From Magicicada septendecula (Eukaryota; Arthropoda; Insecta; Hemiptera; Cicadidae), in NCBI GenBank assembly GCA_034769895.1, contig CM068367.1, positions 1,311,209,046 to 1,311,273,045 of the forward strand: 64,000 nt of DNA, written 5' to 3'. The translations under genes and the position numbers were made by a program. Positions 23,189-33,983 of this stretch are shown here, piece after piece; the first letter of the stretch is position 1, and every line of letters starts with the position of its first letter. Below the pieces are notes generated by a model. The model saw only the letters and a program-made list of their open reading frames with translations. It was not told the origin of the DNA and did no database searches.

Positions 23189-25099
23189 ATGCATACCAGA
23201 GGTAGATCACGGATTAGGGCAGGAGAAACGGAGAAGGAAATAGATGAACAAGAACAGGAAATAGAACTAATAACAGACAGTCAAATGGAACAACAGACAG
23301 ACGAAATAGCGGAAACTGAAATTATTATGGACAAGGAAAAGGGAGTAATGGAAGAAGATGCCCAAGGGGACCAAATAGATAAAACTGGAGCCAGAGAAGT
23401 ACCAAGTTGGCAGGAGATGATGAAATTTATGACAGAACAATTTAGGAAAACAAATGAGGAAAATAAGGAAAACTCCAGGAAAACAAATGAGGAAAATAAG
23501 GAAAACTCAAGGAGACTGGAGGAAAAATTAGATAAAATAAATGAGGAAAATAAGGAAACCTCAAAACAAATGAATGAAAGATTAAACCAAATTCACGAAA
23601 GGTTAGATAGGAATGATGAGGGTGTAAAACAAATGAAGGAGGACATCTTACAAATACATGAAGAGAATTTAAGGCAGATTAATGAAAAAATTGAGAATAT
23701 TCATGTAACAATCAACCAGAAGGTGGACCAAAATAATGAGGAAAGAAAGTTAGAAATAGCTAAAACAAATGAAGGGTTAGAAAAAACTAACGAAACAATA
23801 GTACAGGTTCGTGAAGAATTACAGAATAAAATTAATGACACAAAAATTGAGAATAAAACCTTGGTCGAAGAAATCCAACAGGAAACTGTCGAAAAATGTG
23901 AGCAAATTAAAAACGAAGTACATCAGGTACGGGAAGAGAATAAGGAAGGTATTAAGCAAATACAGACAGACATGGGCGAACGACTCGAAAGGGTCTATGG
24001 CAATTTAAATAATATGGAAGGTCAAATCAATACCAATAAAAATAAAATAGAAGAGATTAGTAGGCGTGAATTACAATTACAGGAGGAAGTAGATTCATGG
24101 CGGGATAGGACATGCCAAAATAGTCATACAAATAACGATGAGAACAGAGAATCGATTAATTTTCGTAATTATAAGCGCAATCCTATGGAATTTTTAAAGA
24201 GATTGGAAGAAGTGATCATAAGAAATAGAGAGAGTCGCTGGAGTATTATACGAAGCATGATTGATGAAACGTTTAAAGATACTTATGATAATTGGTGGAC
24301 AGCGGTGCGCCCGGATATACTGGACATGACTGAGTTCAAAAAACAATTTAAGGAGAAGTATTGGTCGGAATCGACCCAGAACATGATTAGGAATAATTTG
24401 AGTAACGGTCAATACGAAACAAATGTAGGCCAGTCCCCTACTTCATACTTTTTAGGAAAAGTATGTATGGCGTGGAACTTAGAGCCCCGAATTCCCGAAG
24501 AATGTTTGGTAATACAACTATCCTATCATTACGAGGAAGGAATAAAAAATGCGCGTATGTGTAGTCAAATCAAAACGATTCCAGCCATGGCCAAATTCTT
24601 GGAGAATTATGAACACGAGAACCAATACCAGAGAAATAGAATGCTAAATCATAAATATCAGAGGTATGATAATAACGCGCCACCAGCCAATTATCATAAT
24701 AACGATCGCAATCGACCTGCGCAGAACGTTAATACTAATAGAACACAAAATGAAAACGCGAATAATAATTCCAGAAACTATAATTATCGCGGCAATAACA
24801 ATTATAATTATCGTGGTAGTCGCAATAATAGAGGAGATGGGGACAGACGACCCAATAATTATAGACATAACGTCAATTATATTTACTCCAGACCTCAAGG
24901 TAATCAGCGACGATACTACCCAAGGAGTCACCGATATGACAACCATTATGACCAATCTCGGCATGAAGACAACTACCCACATGATGTAAATTATAGGATC
25001 GCAGAACATAATACGGAGGATCGCACGGAACCAGTACAAAACCAACACAGTAATCAGAATGAAAATAGAGAAGAGGGAGTAAGCCCTCATTTAAACTAA
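23189..25099 (+). CDS. gag: Gag, copy C, intact 636 codons
   Basis: The only uninterrupted gag in the window. Residues 1-80 are acidic with a short Arg-rich start (MHTRGRSRIR). About 80-300 form heptad-like coiled coil with EENKEN, LNQIHERL and related repeats, likely for multimerisation. About 325-483 matches a retrotransposon gag/capsid-type domain. About 490-600 is an Asn/Tyr/Arg-rich basic tail (for example NYRGNNNYNYRGSRNN) in place of a zinc knuckle. The sense TCA at the position of the A/B stop, plus at least four other differences, marks this copy as a distinct lineage within the array. The -1 frameshift signal overlaps its last codons. Confidence 0.93.
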   Translation: MHTRGRSRIRAGETEKEIDEQEQEIELITDSQMEQQTDEIAETEIIMDKEKGVMEEDAQGDQIDKTGAREVPSWQEMMKFMTEQFRKTNEENKENSRKTNEENKENSRRLEEKLDKINEENKETSKQMNERLNQIHERLDRNDEGVKQMKEDILQIHEENLRQINEKIENIHVTINQKVDQNNEERKLEIAKTNEGLEKTNETIVQVREELQNKINDTKIENKTLVEEIQQETVEKCEQIKNEVHQVREENKEGIKQIQTDMGERLERVYGNLNNMEGQINTNKNKIEEISRRELQLQEEVDSWRDRTCQNSHTNNDENRESINFRNYKRNPMEFLKRLEEVIIRNRESRWSIIRSMIDETFKDTYDNWWTAVRPDILDMTEFKKQFKEKYWSESTQNMIRNNLSNGQYETNVGQSPTSYFLGKVCMAWNLEPRIPEECLVIQLSYHYEEGIKNARMCSQIKTIPAMAKFLENYEHENQYQRNRMLNHKYQRYDNNAPPANYHNNDRNRPAQNVNTNRTQNENANNNSRNYNYRGNNNYNYRGSRNNRGDGDRRPNNYRHNVNYIYSRPQGNQRRYYPRSHRYDNHYDQSRHEDNYPHDVNYRIAEHNTEDRTEPVQNQHSNQNENREEGVSPHLN

Positions 25100-25134
25100 T
25101 AGAGGCAGTGAAAATTAATGAATACCCGTCACTG
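25090..25134 (+). promoter_or_regulatory. -1 frameshift signal, copy C
   Basis: TTTAAAC at 25090-25096 immediately before the gag TAA, with the same stem 9 nt downstream. Confidence 0.82.
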
Positions 25135-28100
25135 AACCGTAATCTTGGGGAACAACAATTAATAAATAAAATTAAGTGTAATCATAAAATAACCATAATT
25201 AATAACCACTATTTAAAGAATATCAGGGAAGATTTGTTAGAAGAGGATCAGAAACATGTAAACAGTAATAGTAATAACGAAATCATATATATATCAGCAA
25301 ATTTAAATGGGGTAAAATCTACCATAATGATAGACACTGGATCTAACATATCATTGATAGACAATATTGAACTTGAAAGAATCCAGCGAGAAGTCCAGTT
25401 ACCCATACCGACTTTACCTGTCAATAATGTGATAATTATCGGAGCCACTGGGAGACAAAAAGTCAAAAAACAAGTATCACTCGATCTTACCAATAACAAT
25501 ATGACCTTACCAATAGGATTCTTAGTCGCAACAGGACTACCATTTAATGTATTGATTGGATGCGATGTGTTGCGCCAGCATTCCACAATAATTGACTTGC
25601 ATAAAGGTACAATATCTTTAACATCTGAAGGAGGATTATGGACAGCCGAATTAATCAACACTAATCAAACCGGTCCAGTTAACACCAAATGTGGAGCCAT
25701 AAAAAGCTATTTCTGTAAGAAGAATAAATTACCAGAGATCATTCAATATGAAGACGATGATCCTAACCTATGGCAGAGTAAGTTGGAAGAGATTCGAGAA
25801 TTCCAAAGGGAAAAAAGTTATAAACAAATAAGTAAGGTACAGGCCGAAAATTTAATTCAAATATATAATAAATACAGACATGTGTTCTCCAATGCTCCAG
25901 GTAAAGTAAAAGGATATCAATGTATAATAAATTTTAAAGAACCGGTGAACTTTCGCAGAAAGTCATACCCAATTGCTTACTCTATAAAAAACGAGGTCCG
26001 GAACGAGATTAACCGTATGATGCAAGATGATATAATAGAATATAGTCAATCACCATATACCAGTCCCATAGTAGCAGTCCCGAAAAAGAACGGAAAGGTG
26101 AGAATTTGCCTGGACGCTAGGGAAATAAATAAAATGATCGTCAATGATAGGACTTCACCAGGCGAAATAGAAGAAATTTTAAAGAAATTCCACGGTATTA
26201 AATACATCAGCAGTTGGGATACGGTATGTGGGTACTGGCAGGTCGAACTACACCCAGACAGTAGAAAATACATGGCATTCCTTTTTGACGGAAGGAACTA
26301 TCAATTTAAAAGGCTACCTTTCGGACTAATTAATTCGGTTGCAATATTTGTGAAATGTATGGACAAGGTATTGGGACAAGAAACACTGCAGTTCACTACG
26401 GTCTATGTAGATGATTTGCTTATAACTTCTTCACATTGGGATGAACATTGCGAGCGGGTGGAACAGGTACTAAGAAAATTATCTGAGAACAACATAACAC
26501 TTAAGCTAAATAAATCTAAATTTATCGCCAATCAAGTAAGGTTTTTAGGTTTCAACTTGTCTGAGGAGGGTATCACACCTTCAACAGAAAAAGTAGAAGC
26601 AATCCAAATGTTCCCTACTCCAAAAAATAGAAAACAGCTACAATCTTTTCTTGGAATTTGCAACTATTACCGTAAATTCCAAGATAACTATTCAGAAGTG
26701 ACTGCCAAGTTTCAGAAACAATTATCATCTAAAGACAAGTGGGCATGGGGACCAGAACAAGATAAAATTCTGCAATTGATCAAGAAGAAATTTTTAGAAA
26801 CAGTTATGTTGTACCACCCTGATTTTAACAAACGCTTTTATTTAAATTATGATGCAAGCAATGTTAGCTTAGGGGCTACCCTATATCAAGAAGATAAAGA
26901 AGGACATCATATGGTAATCAGCTTCGCCAGCAGAGTGCTTAACAGCTGCGAACGCAATTACAACGTTACCGAGAAAGAGCTGCTAAGCGTAGTGTACGCA
27001 TGCAATAAATTTAGAACCTATATACTCGGGTACCCAGTGACCGTAAGAAGTGACCATAAATCAATTTCCTTTCTAAAAAGATGTAAACTTAGTCACGGCC
27101 GGCTAACTAGATGGGTCATTGATTGGGAATATATACCTGGAAGAAAGAATATAGCAGCCGATATCTTGTCCCGAATAAACATACAAGATCAATCATTTGA
27201 AGGAGAAAAGGAAGAGATCGCGAAGGTGTACCATGTCATTAAGAGTCGGAAGGATCTGGAGATGATTGTCAACGAAATTAGTCAACACCAAAAATCGGAT
27301 CCCAAATTAATAAACATACGCCAGAAGATACAAAATGCTGATGAAGTTATTACTAAATATTACTGTATACATGATGACCGATTATTTATTAAGGTTACTC
27401 CTAAACAAATAAACTGGAAACTATTAATTCCCACAGCTGTGGAAAACAAATTAATATTGGATTACCATGAACGATATGGACACATGGGAGCCATGAAAAT
27501 AGTCAAAGCCCTAGAAGAACAAATGTACATAAAAAATTTGACCAGAAAGGTACAAAAATCTATACAAACATGTCACATCTGCCAGATGGTTAAACATAAT
27601 AATGAGAAGAAGGAGGGAGTCATGATCCCAATAACATCCAAATATAAGCTGGAGAAGGTATTTCTAGATATATGTGGGCCTTTCCCACGCAGTGGAGGAA
27701 ATCACAGATACAAATTCATAATAATTATTTTTGATCATTTTTCCAAATACACTAAACTTTATGCTATTAGCAGAGCCACTACCAAGAAAATTCTGGAAAT
27801 AGTCATCGGACGGTACATAACAGAGGTTGGCAAACCGTCATCTATTATCACTGATCATGGTACGCAATTTAAGGGCTATAAATGGAGAAATAATCTGTTA
27901 AAACACAACATTAGAACATATAAGACTTCAGTTTATCACCCCAGCAGTAATCCGGCAGAACGTGTATTGAGGGAAGTTGGCAGAATACTACGAACTTACT
28001 GTCATGACCAACAGAGAAGGTGGTACGAATACTTGTCAGTAACCGAAGAATTTTTAAATATATCTTACCACCAGTCTATTGAAAATACCCCATATACTGT

Positions 28101-28476
28101 TATGTTTGAAAGGCTTCCACCTAGAGAAATCCAAGATATTATAAACTTTCCAAATAATCCAGAATATCAATTTGAAACAATTAAATTTTATAACCGAGTT
28201 ATGGAAAAAACGGAAATGAAGAGAAGAAAATATGAAAGGAATAACCCAAAACCAATTAAGTACCAAGTGGGTGAGAAAATATTAATAAGAAACAGGGAGC
28301 TACCAAGTACTCTAGAAGGAATAACTAAAAAATTATTATTATTATTATATACTGGGCCCTATGTGATAACAAAAAATAATAATAACAATACGTATGAAAT
28401 AATGAACCCTATCACGAAAAGGATTAAGGGAACGTACAACCAAGAGTCCATAAAGAAATTTTATATAAATGAATAA
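25096..28476 (+). CDS. pol: Pol polyprotein, copy C, intact
   Basis: Full PR-RT-RNase H-IN polyprotein with the same motifs as copy A (DTGS, YVDD, RNase H D/E/D, HHCC zinc finger, DDE, GPY/F). A silent GCG to GCA change at about 26277 (ATGGCATTCC against ATGGCGTTCC) separates it from A and B. With gag intact, the heptamer intact, LTRs nearly identical and priming signals present, copy C meets the sequence requirements of an autonomous element. Activity itself cannot be read from DNA. Confidence 0.95.
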   Translation, partial: LIEAVKINEYPSLNRNLGEQQLINKIKCNHKITIINNHYLKNIREDLLEEDQKHVNSNSNNEIIYISANLNGVKSTIMIDTGSNISLIDNIELERIQREVQLPIPTLPVNNVIIIGATGRQKVKKQVSLDLTNNNMTLPIGFLVATGLPFNVLIGCDVLRQHSTIIDLHKGTISLTSEGGLWTAELINTNQTGPVNTKCGAIKSYFCKKNKLPEIIQYEDDDPNLWQSKLEEIREFQREKSYKQISKVQAENLIQIYNKYRHVFSNAPGKVKGYQCIINFKEPVNFRRKSYPIAYSIKNEVRNEINRMMQDDIIEYSQSPYTSPIVAVPKKNGKVRICLDAREINKMIVNDRTSPGEIEEILKKFHGIKYISSWDTVCGYWQVELHPDSRKYMAFLFDGRNYQFKRLPFGLINSVAIFVKCMDKVLGQETLQFTTVYVDDLLITSSHWDEHCERVEQVLRKLSENNITLKLNKSKFIANQVRFLGFNLSEEGITPSTEKVEAIQMFPTPKNRKQLQSFLGICNYYRKFQDNYSEVTAKFQKQLSSKDKWAWGPEQDKILQLIKKKFLETVMLYHPDFNKRFYLNYDASNVSLGATLYQEDKEGHHMVISFASRVLNSCERNYNVTEKELLSVVYACNKFRTYILGYPVTVRSDHKSISFLKRCKLSHGRLTRWVIDWEYIPGRKNIAADILSRINIQDQSFEGEKEEIAKVYHVIKSRKDLEMIVNEISQHQKSDPKLINIRQKIQNADEVITKYYCIHDDRLFIKVTPKQINWKLLIPTAVENKLILDYHERYGHMGAMKIVKALEEQMYIKNLTRKVQKSIQTCHICQMVKHNNEKKEGVMIPITSKYKLEKVFLDICGPFPRSGGNHRYKFIIIIFDHFSKYTKLYAISRATTKKILEIVIGRYITEVGKPSSIITDHGTQFKGYKWRNNLLKHNIRTYKTSVYHPSSNPAERVLREVGRILRTYCHDQQRRWYEYLSVTEEFLNISYHQSIENTPYTVMFERLPPREIQDIINFPNNPEYQFETIKFYNRVMEKTEMKRRKYERNNPKPIKYQVGEKILIRNRELPSTLEGITKKLLLLLYTGPYVITKNNNNNTYEIMNPITKRIKGTYNQESIKKFYINE

Positions 28477-29995
28477 ATTCTAAAATGCAGTAAGGACAAC
28501 GTACTACCTTATATTTGAACAACTTCTGTTTTAACAAAAAAGAAAAAGAATTTATATAAATGAATAAATTCTAAAAAATAATAAGAACAACTTACTACCA
28601 ATCTTGAAGAAAAATACTTGGAATTTAAAAATAATTTGAGTTGAATACTACCACTAAATTCTGAAATACAATAAGAACAACGTATTATCGATTTTGAAGA
28701 AAACAAGAATTATTGTTAAATGTTTATAAAGAAATAATGTGTATAATGAATAACAAACCCCAAGATTACAGAAGAAAACGATAATTATTATTATTATGTG
28801 TATAAAGAAATAATGTGTACAATGAATAACAAACCCCAAGATTACAGAAGAAAACGATAATTATTATTATTATGTGTATAAAGAAATAGTGTGAATAATG
28901 AAGAATGAACCCCAAGATAAAAGTTATTACCTCAAACCTACTTATCCAAAATAAAGAAGAAAAAAAAATCATATGACCTAAAATACATACTACATTGCCA
29001 CAGGATGGAACAATCTCAGTAAACGATTGAATATAACTAATATAATGTTAAAGAAGACAAGAAGGAAAGAGTATTTATGAACATAATTCATTAAAAAATA
29101 AACAGCCAAAATAGTGAAATACGATAAGAAGAAGAATAATTAAGTATAAGGAATATATTTAGTAAGAAATACAATTATAATGTTCAAAACACAACAACTG
29201 ATTAAAAAATATTGAGATCAGAGGAAAAAAACAAACGAAGAAGATACTTAACATTACAATCTCAACAAAAATGAAAACAAAAATGATTACAATTGATAAC
29301 TGTCAAAGTCAATATTAACGAATGTTTAAGGAATTAAAATGGAACTACGAAATATGAAGAATAGTAATGAAAAAATATAAATGCAACAAAGAAAAAATCT
29401 TTTCCCAAATATTTATTATTAAATGATTAAAGAGATTACTAGGAGATTATTATTATATTTTATAGCTGACTGTAGATGAATTCCAGCAGTACTATATTAA
29501 GATGTAGTGTGGGCAGCAGAGTATGAAGCCAAACAGTGCCTCTCTGAACTGTACCAACGCATGTGTTAGGGATTGTTAGGGAAATTAAATATTTAAGGAA
29601 TATTAGAATAGTTGCAAAAATAAATTCAGTTTCCAAAGGAATAGGACGAAGAAAACAGAAAGAAGCGAGTTGACAGAAGAATAATTGAAAAATGCAGTAA
29701 TTATAGTAATTATAAATAGGAGAGATGTAAAACTAATGTATCAGTGAATAGTGTAGCCAGTGACCAACAAATAATGTGTACAGAAATAAAAAAATATCAA
29801 GAATCAAGAATGTTAAATAAAATGTTGAAATATTATTAAATAAAAAAGGTACTAGTACTAGTCTAATGAAGTTACATTGAGAAGACCATCGTCAACCATT
29901 AACAATGAAATTAAGAAAAGGCATGTGAAAAAGGCAAGTTTATTTGACCTAAACTTCATTCAGGTAAACTAAACTTTTTTAGGAGGGGAAGCATA
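28477..29995 (+). other. 3' noncoding internal region, copy C
   Basis: Same content as in copies A and B. It has a private A to T change at about 29825 (AATGTTGAAA). Polypurine tract at 29981-29991. Confidence 0.75.
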
Positions 29996-32339
29996 TGTAG
30001 CGCAACAAAAATGATAGCATTTATGTTACATAAAAGAAGATTCACAGATTGATAAATAAATTGACACTTAATCCCATAATAGAACAGAGACCCAATTATG
30101 ACAATTATAGTCATAGACAAAATTAAATAAGAATGCAAGGTAGTGTTGAATAGAATAAACGAACCTGTAAAATAAATAATAGCTAATGATATATGTTTAA
30201 TAAAAAACAAAACAGAAAAATGAAACAATGACTTAATTTATGGTAATAACAGATAAGAATTTTGTGTTAAAAAAGTATTATATTATGACAAAAATGTTAT
30301 GATAAAGTTTATGTGATGTTATATCAAATATGTGTTAAGTTCATGAAAAATAATGAAACAAATAGTGTTATTCAATGACTGTCATAGAGTGAAGTGTGAG
30401 GCAGTTAACCAATGTTCATAAGTTAGAATTTTGTTGTATGTGATCGAGAGATCAAGATAAATTTGTTATTAGATGTAGAAAAATAATTGTTTATACAAAT
30501 GTTAATAATTAAGTTTTGATTGTATGTACGAATTTATATAAAAGGGACTATAGATGCCTAACAGACATAACCACAGGTAGATCAATTTACAATAAAAGGC
30601 CTAACAGCAAAAAATACTAAATAAACACTTATAACTTAAAGGTTAGATGCATCAATTAATAATAATTAATAAATGCACTATGAAGAGCTAGAAAGAAGAA
30701 AAAACATTAAGTTAATAATAATATTTAATAAAATTTATACAAATTATAATAATACCATAATGCCATAATATCGATTGGTAAAAAATAATATCGAAGGTGG
30801 ATTAAATATAATAAAAAAGGAAAAAACGGAATTATATCAAAAAACCAGTAGAAGATGTGTATAAAATAATAAACCAGCTATCGGTAAAATTACATTCCGA
30901 TAGGACAGCAAATTAACAAAGAATAGACAAAAAGATATATGAAAGAAACACTATATAGTCAAAACATGTGGAAGCGGAAATTAATATAGGTTGCTAGGGA
31001 AAAAATTAAGAAGAAGGTTGTTGATTTTAAAAATAACAAGGATTGCTTTGGTATAAAACTGAACGTGATGATTTAAAAGAACCCAAGAATAATATATTGA
31101 ATCGTAATATTCGAAATCAACAGATACGATTGTAAAAAAGACAAAATTCTAATGATAATACTTACATCTATCACTAACACAGATTAATAAAATAACGATA
31201 CATTATGAAATAATAATCGAGAACAAATAACCGAATTCTACAAGAAGAAACTTGGACTGTCCCATGTCCGAAGGGAATTGATGAAATAGTAATCAAATAT
31301 AAAGAGTTAACAATAACACAACTCATAATTTTCACAACACCAGAAATTATAACCTTGCAAATACACGCAACAACACTAACTGCTTCAACCGAAGGAAGAA
31401 CCTATTTGGATCCTGGCGGTGTAGAAGAAACATCCATCGGGCTGTAAAACAATTCAGAAGCTGTATTCCGAAGTGGACAGGATAAGAATTACTTTTATTA
31501 AACTGAAGAAAGAAAACTGTACTTCATAATTGACCAGAACAACGAATTCAGCGATCAACCGCTTACGTGATTTGCTTCGTTAGAGACTGGTAAAGTTATA
31601 TTATATTAATCATACTAAATACACAACACATAACTTTTGTAAATCTTGCATTCTTATTATGTATTTTTAGTCTTCCCCACAGTTACAAGAACCTTCACAC
31701 CCTGAAATAAATAAAATACGAATCAAATATAATATATAACCAAATATAAACAAAGGATTAAATAATCAACAATCGATACCTGAATCTATAGTCCCAACAT
31801 ATATTAAGTAGAATATATCTTAGTTAATGTGAATTGAATACACAAATAAAGAACCTTTATATATTTGTCACACCTTGTTATTTGGAGTATGGTTTAGTGA
31901 ACTGGAACAAAAGTAACTGAATAAGTAGAGAATAAATGGTTAATATAAACATCGAATAACCTATAAGTTTCGTTGAGCCGATACTACAGCGCTTATAGCG
32001 GAATTATCTGACACCAAAGAGGGAGCGTAAAATTATAAAATTAGACAGAACTCTCTTTAAGGCATAATAGGGTTGGATGAAATTGTAGAATAAATCTTAA
32101 GTTATTTAAGTTCTAGGCACACTAACACTGATAATTATTAAGGAATTAAGTTAACATTAATTGAGTACATCCATATATTCCACAACTCCAAATATTTCCG
32201 AGAATTTATACAAATTAAATTAATATAACACAATTGACAAATACAACAGTGGGAATTTAGACCGTACGTATCGGTTTACTTACAAATTGGCTTCCATCGC
32301 GGGACTTGAACAGTAGCGGACACACCGAGGTTACTTACA
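29996..32339 (+). mobile_element. Gypsy LTR4, right end of the array
   Basis: Terminal LTR; homology to the unit ends at 32339/32340, where flanking ATATCC replaces the internal AATTGG. It has C at 30529 like LTR1 and a private T to C near 30064. The target duplication cannot be tested because the left end of the array is outside the window; the right flank begins ATAT. Confidence 0.88.
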
Positions 32340-32629
32340 ATATCCAAATATATCATATGCGTAATCATTTACTAACCATTAGACTCTGAATTCCATAATT
32401 ATTTAAAATCATCCTCATAATTACATATTCTTTAATATTTAAAATTCTACAGTACACAAAAAAATACATAAAATATACAACAGCAAAAATACACAAATAC
32501 GTTGACATTAATATACACAAAAATATACAATCCACATTATCATCTTATCATTTACCAAAAATCAGTCATAAACAGTCCATCCTGAAAAACACTGTCCACA
32601 TAATTGTGTTTATAAACACAATAAAATGT
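32340..32629. other. AT-rich junction between Gypsy array and minus-strand element
   Basis: 290 bp of AT-rich sequence with short CACAAAAATA-type repeats (32450-32530). No gene or recognisable element. Confidence 0.5.
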
Positions 32630-33757
32630 TTACCCTCCATCGTCAAATAATAGTCGAATCATAAAACTATATACATTGTTTATTATTAGATATCTTATAC
32701 TAATATCATAAATACATATACAATTCAAATGTTCATCATTATCCTCAAACTCATTTAACCTGTCACGATTGGTCATTGTCCTGTCACCTCCTGTATAATC
32801 AGTCATAATTGGGTAATTTATATTATCATTGTTATCAACATCATCTCCTACTACCTCAGTTTCAATACAAGGTAAGTACTTGCTATTATTTTCACTTCTC
32901 TCTCCACCTAACCTTTCTACAAATTCTTCATAATCTCTACATATCTTAAAAATTTCTACTTCTCTTTTTCTCTCACAATACCTCTCACTTTTAAAACATC
33001 TCTCTCTATCACACCAAGCTACATTCTCTCTCTCAATATATGCAGGGGACACTACAACTTTATTCTCGCACCACCTATCAGGTGCACCAAAAATCCAGGG
33101 ACAACTATTTGCAGACCTTTTGTCTCCCAAATCTACATCGATGGCACTCTTGTCCTTCCTAAAAACATGTACATCACCCCCAAATACACCATTAAGGGAA
33201 CAATCTAACCCCTGCAATTCCCCTACAATTATACTCTCTCTACACACTCTCTTTAACCCTTCAACACACATTATCATTCCATCATTATTATATTCTATTC
33301 CCCATAAAACCTCATTATTACTACCAACATCCACACTATTATCTCCTATTACCATATTTTTATTTATTTTATCATAATTTCCAGTACTACTTACCTTGTC
33401 TTTGTTTCTATCTAATCTGTCTATTTCTCTACTCTTATTTTCTAACTCTATTTCATTAATTCTCTTGTCTAATTTCTCCTCTAATTGATTCAATTTTACA
33501 TTTTTCAAGTTGTTTTGTTTCTTTAGTTCGTTCTCTAAACTGTCTAACTTTACATTAAATGTACTATTCATCTGGTTAAATTTGTCCTCGAATTTAAGAT
33601 TCTGCTGTTCAAATTTGTCACTAATTAATGTAAATAAATCTTCCAATGATATTTTATTCTCAATTGTTTTAGGTGTTGAGTTGGCATTTATTCCGTCTAA
33701 TAAAATTGACTCTGTAGCTGTATTATCTATTTCTATGCTGGTATTACTTTCTGCCAT
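32630..33757 (-). CDS. Gag-like coiled-coil protein of a second LTR element (375 codons)
   Basis: I do not recognise the protein by family. From the ATG at 33757, residues about 40-120 form a strong coiled coil (FEQQNLKFEDKFNQMNS, LEEKLDKRINEIELENK), the pattern typical of N-termini of insect Gypsy Gag proteins, including the one in the array though not homologous in sequence. Residues about 150-300 are a charged region with several Cys and Trp (WGIEY, SCPWIFGAPDRWC). No CCHC knuckle and no pol follows: 290 bp downstream the Gypsy array begins. Upstream, 170-200 bp of leader and a PBS-like motif support an LTR-element origin. Truncated or rearranged element is likely; a host gene is possible. 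Confidence 0.55.
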   Translation of the reverse strand: MAESNTSIEIDNTATESILLDGINANSTPKTIENKISLEDLFTLISDKFEQQNLKFEDKFNQMNSTFNVKLDSLENELKKQNNLKNVKLNQLEEKLDKRINEIELENKSREIDRLDRNKDKVSSTGNYDKINKNMVIGDNSVDVGSNNEVLWGIEYNNDGMIMCVEGLKRVCRESIIVGELQGLDCSLNGVFGGDVHVFRKDKSAIDVDLGDKRSANSCPWIFGAPDRWCENKVVVSPAYIERENVAWCDRERCFKSERYCERKREVEIFKICRDYEEFVERLGGERSENNSKYLPCIETEVVGDDVDNNDNINYPIMTDYTGGDRTMTNRDRLNEFEDNDEHLNCICIYDISIRYLIINNVYSFMIRLLFDDGG

Positions 33758-33925
33758 TTTGATAATTTGAATATTGAAATGACTATTTAGTTACACTTGT
33801 CACAACTACTACTTGATATGTTTTTGTCAACATAACCTTTATAACCTCTCGTATTAGTTCTGGATTATTTCGTCACTCTCTATGTCTCTGAATCTGGCTT
33901 ATTTTATAAAGTAATTTTATATAAA

Positions 33926-33983
33926 GTCCAATGTTCGGGGCCAATTGTGATCTTAATTAATAAAGTCCCTTGTTCTGGGCGCA
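33926..33983 (-). repeat. Duplicated primer-binding-site-like motif of the minus-strand element
   Basis: Read on the minus strand, two 40-odd-bp units each contain AAGATCA, an A/T stretch, a PBS-like block and GGACTTTAT. The gag-proximal block is TGGCCCCGAACATTGGAC (33926-33943); the distal one is TGCGCCCAGAACAAGGGAC (33965-33983). Both resemble tRNA-Lys-complementary sites of retroelements. The LTR presumably lies at higher coordinates. Confidence 0.45.

Larger units (their letters stand above)
1..32339 (+). repeat. Tandem LTR-sharing array of a Ty3/Gypsy retrotransposon, 9243-bp period
   Basis: Every landmark recurs at exactly +9243 and +18486: gag starts 4703/13946/23189, pol stops 9990/19233/28476, LTR starts 2267/11510/20753/29996. 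The unit equals one LTR (about 2344 bp) plus one internal region (about 6899 bp), so neighbouring copies share a single LTR instead of being separate insertions. Copies A-C differ by only a handful of substitutions and two 1-nt indels that I can see. The array enters from outside the left edge and ends cleanly at the 3' end of LTR4. The layout fits unequal LTR-LTR recombination, insertion of one-LTR circles, or an assembly expansion; the sequence alone does not decide. Confidence 0.93.
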
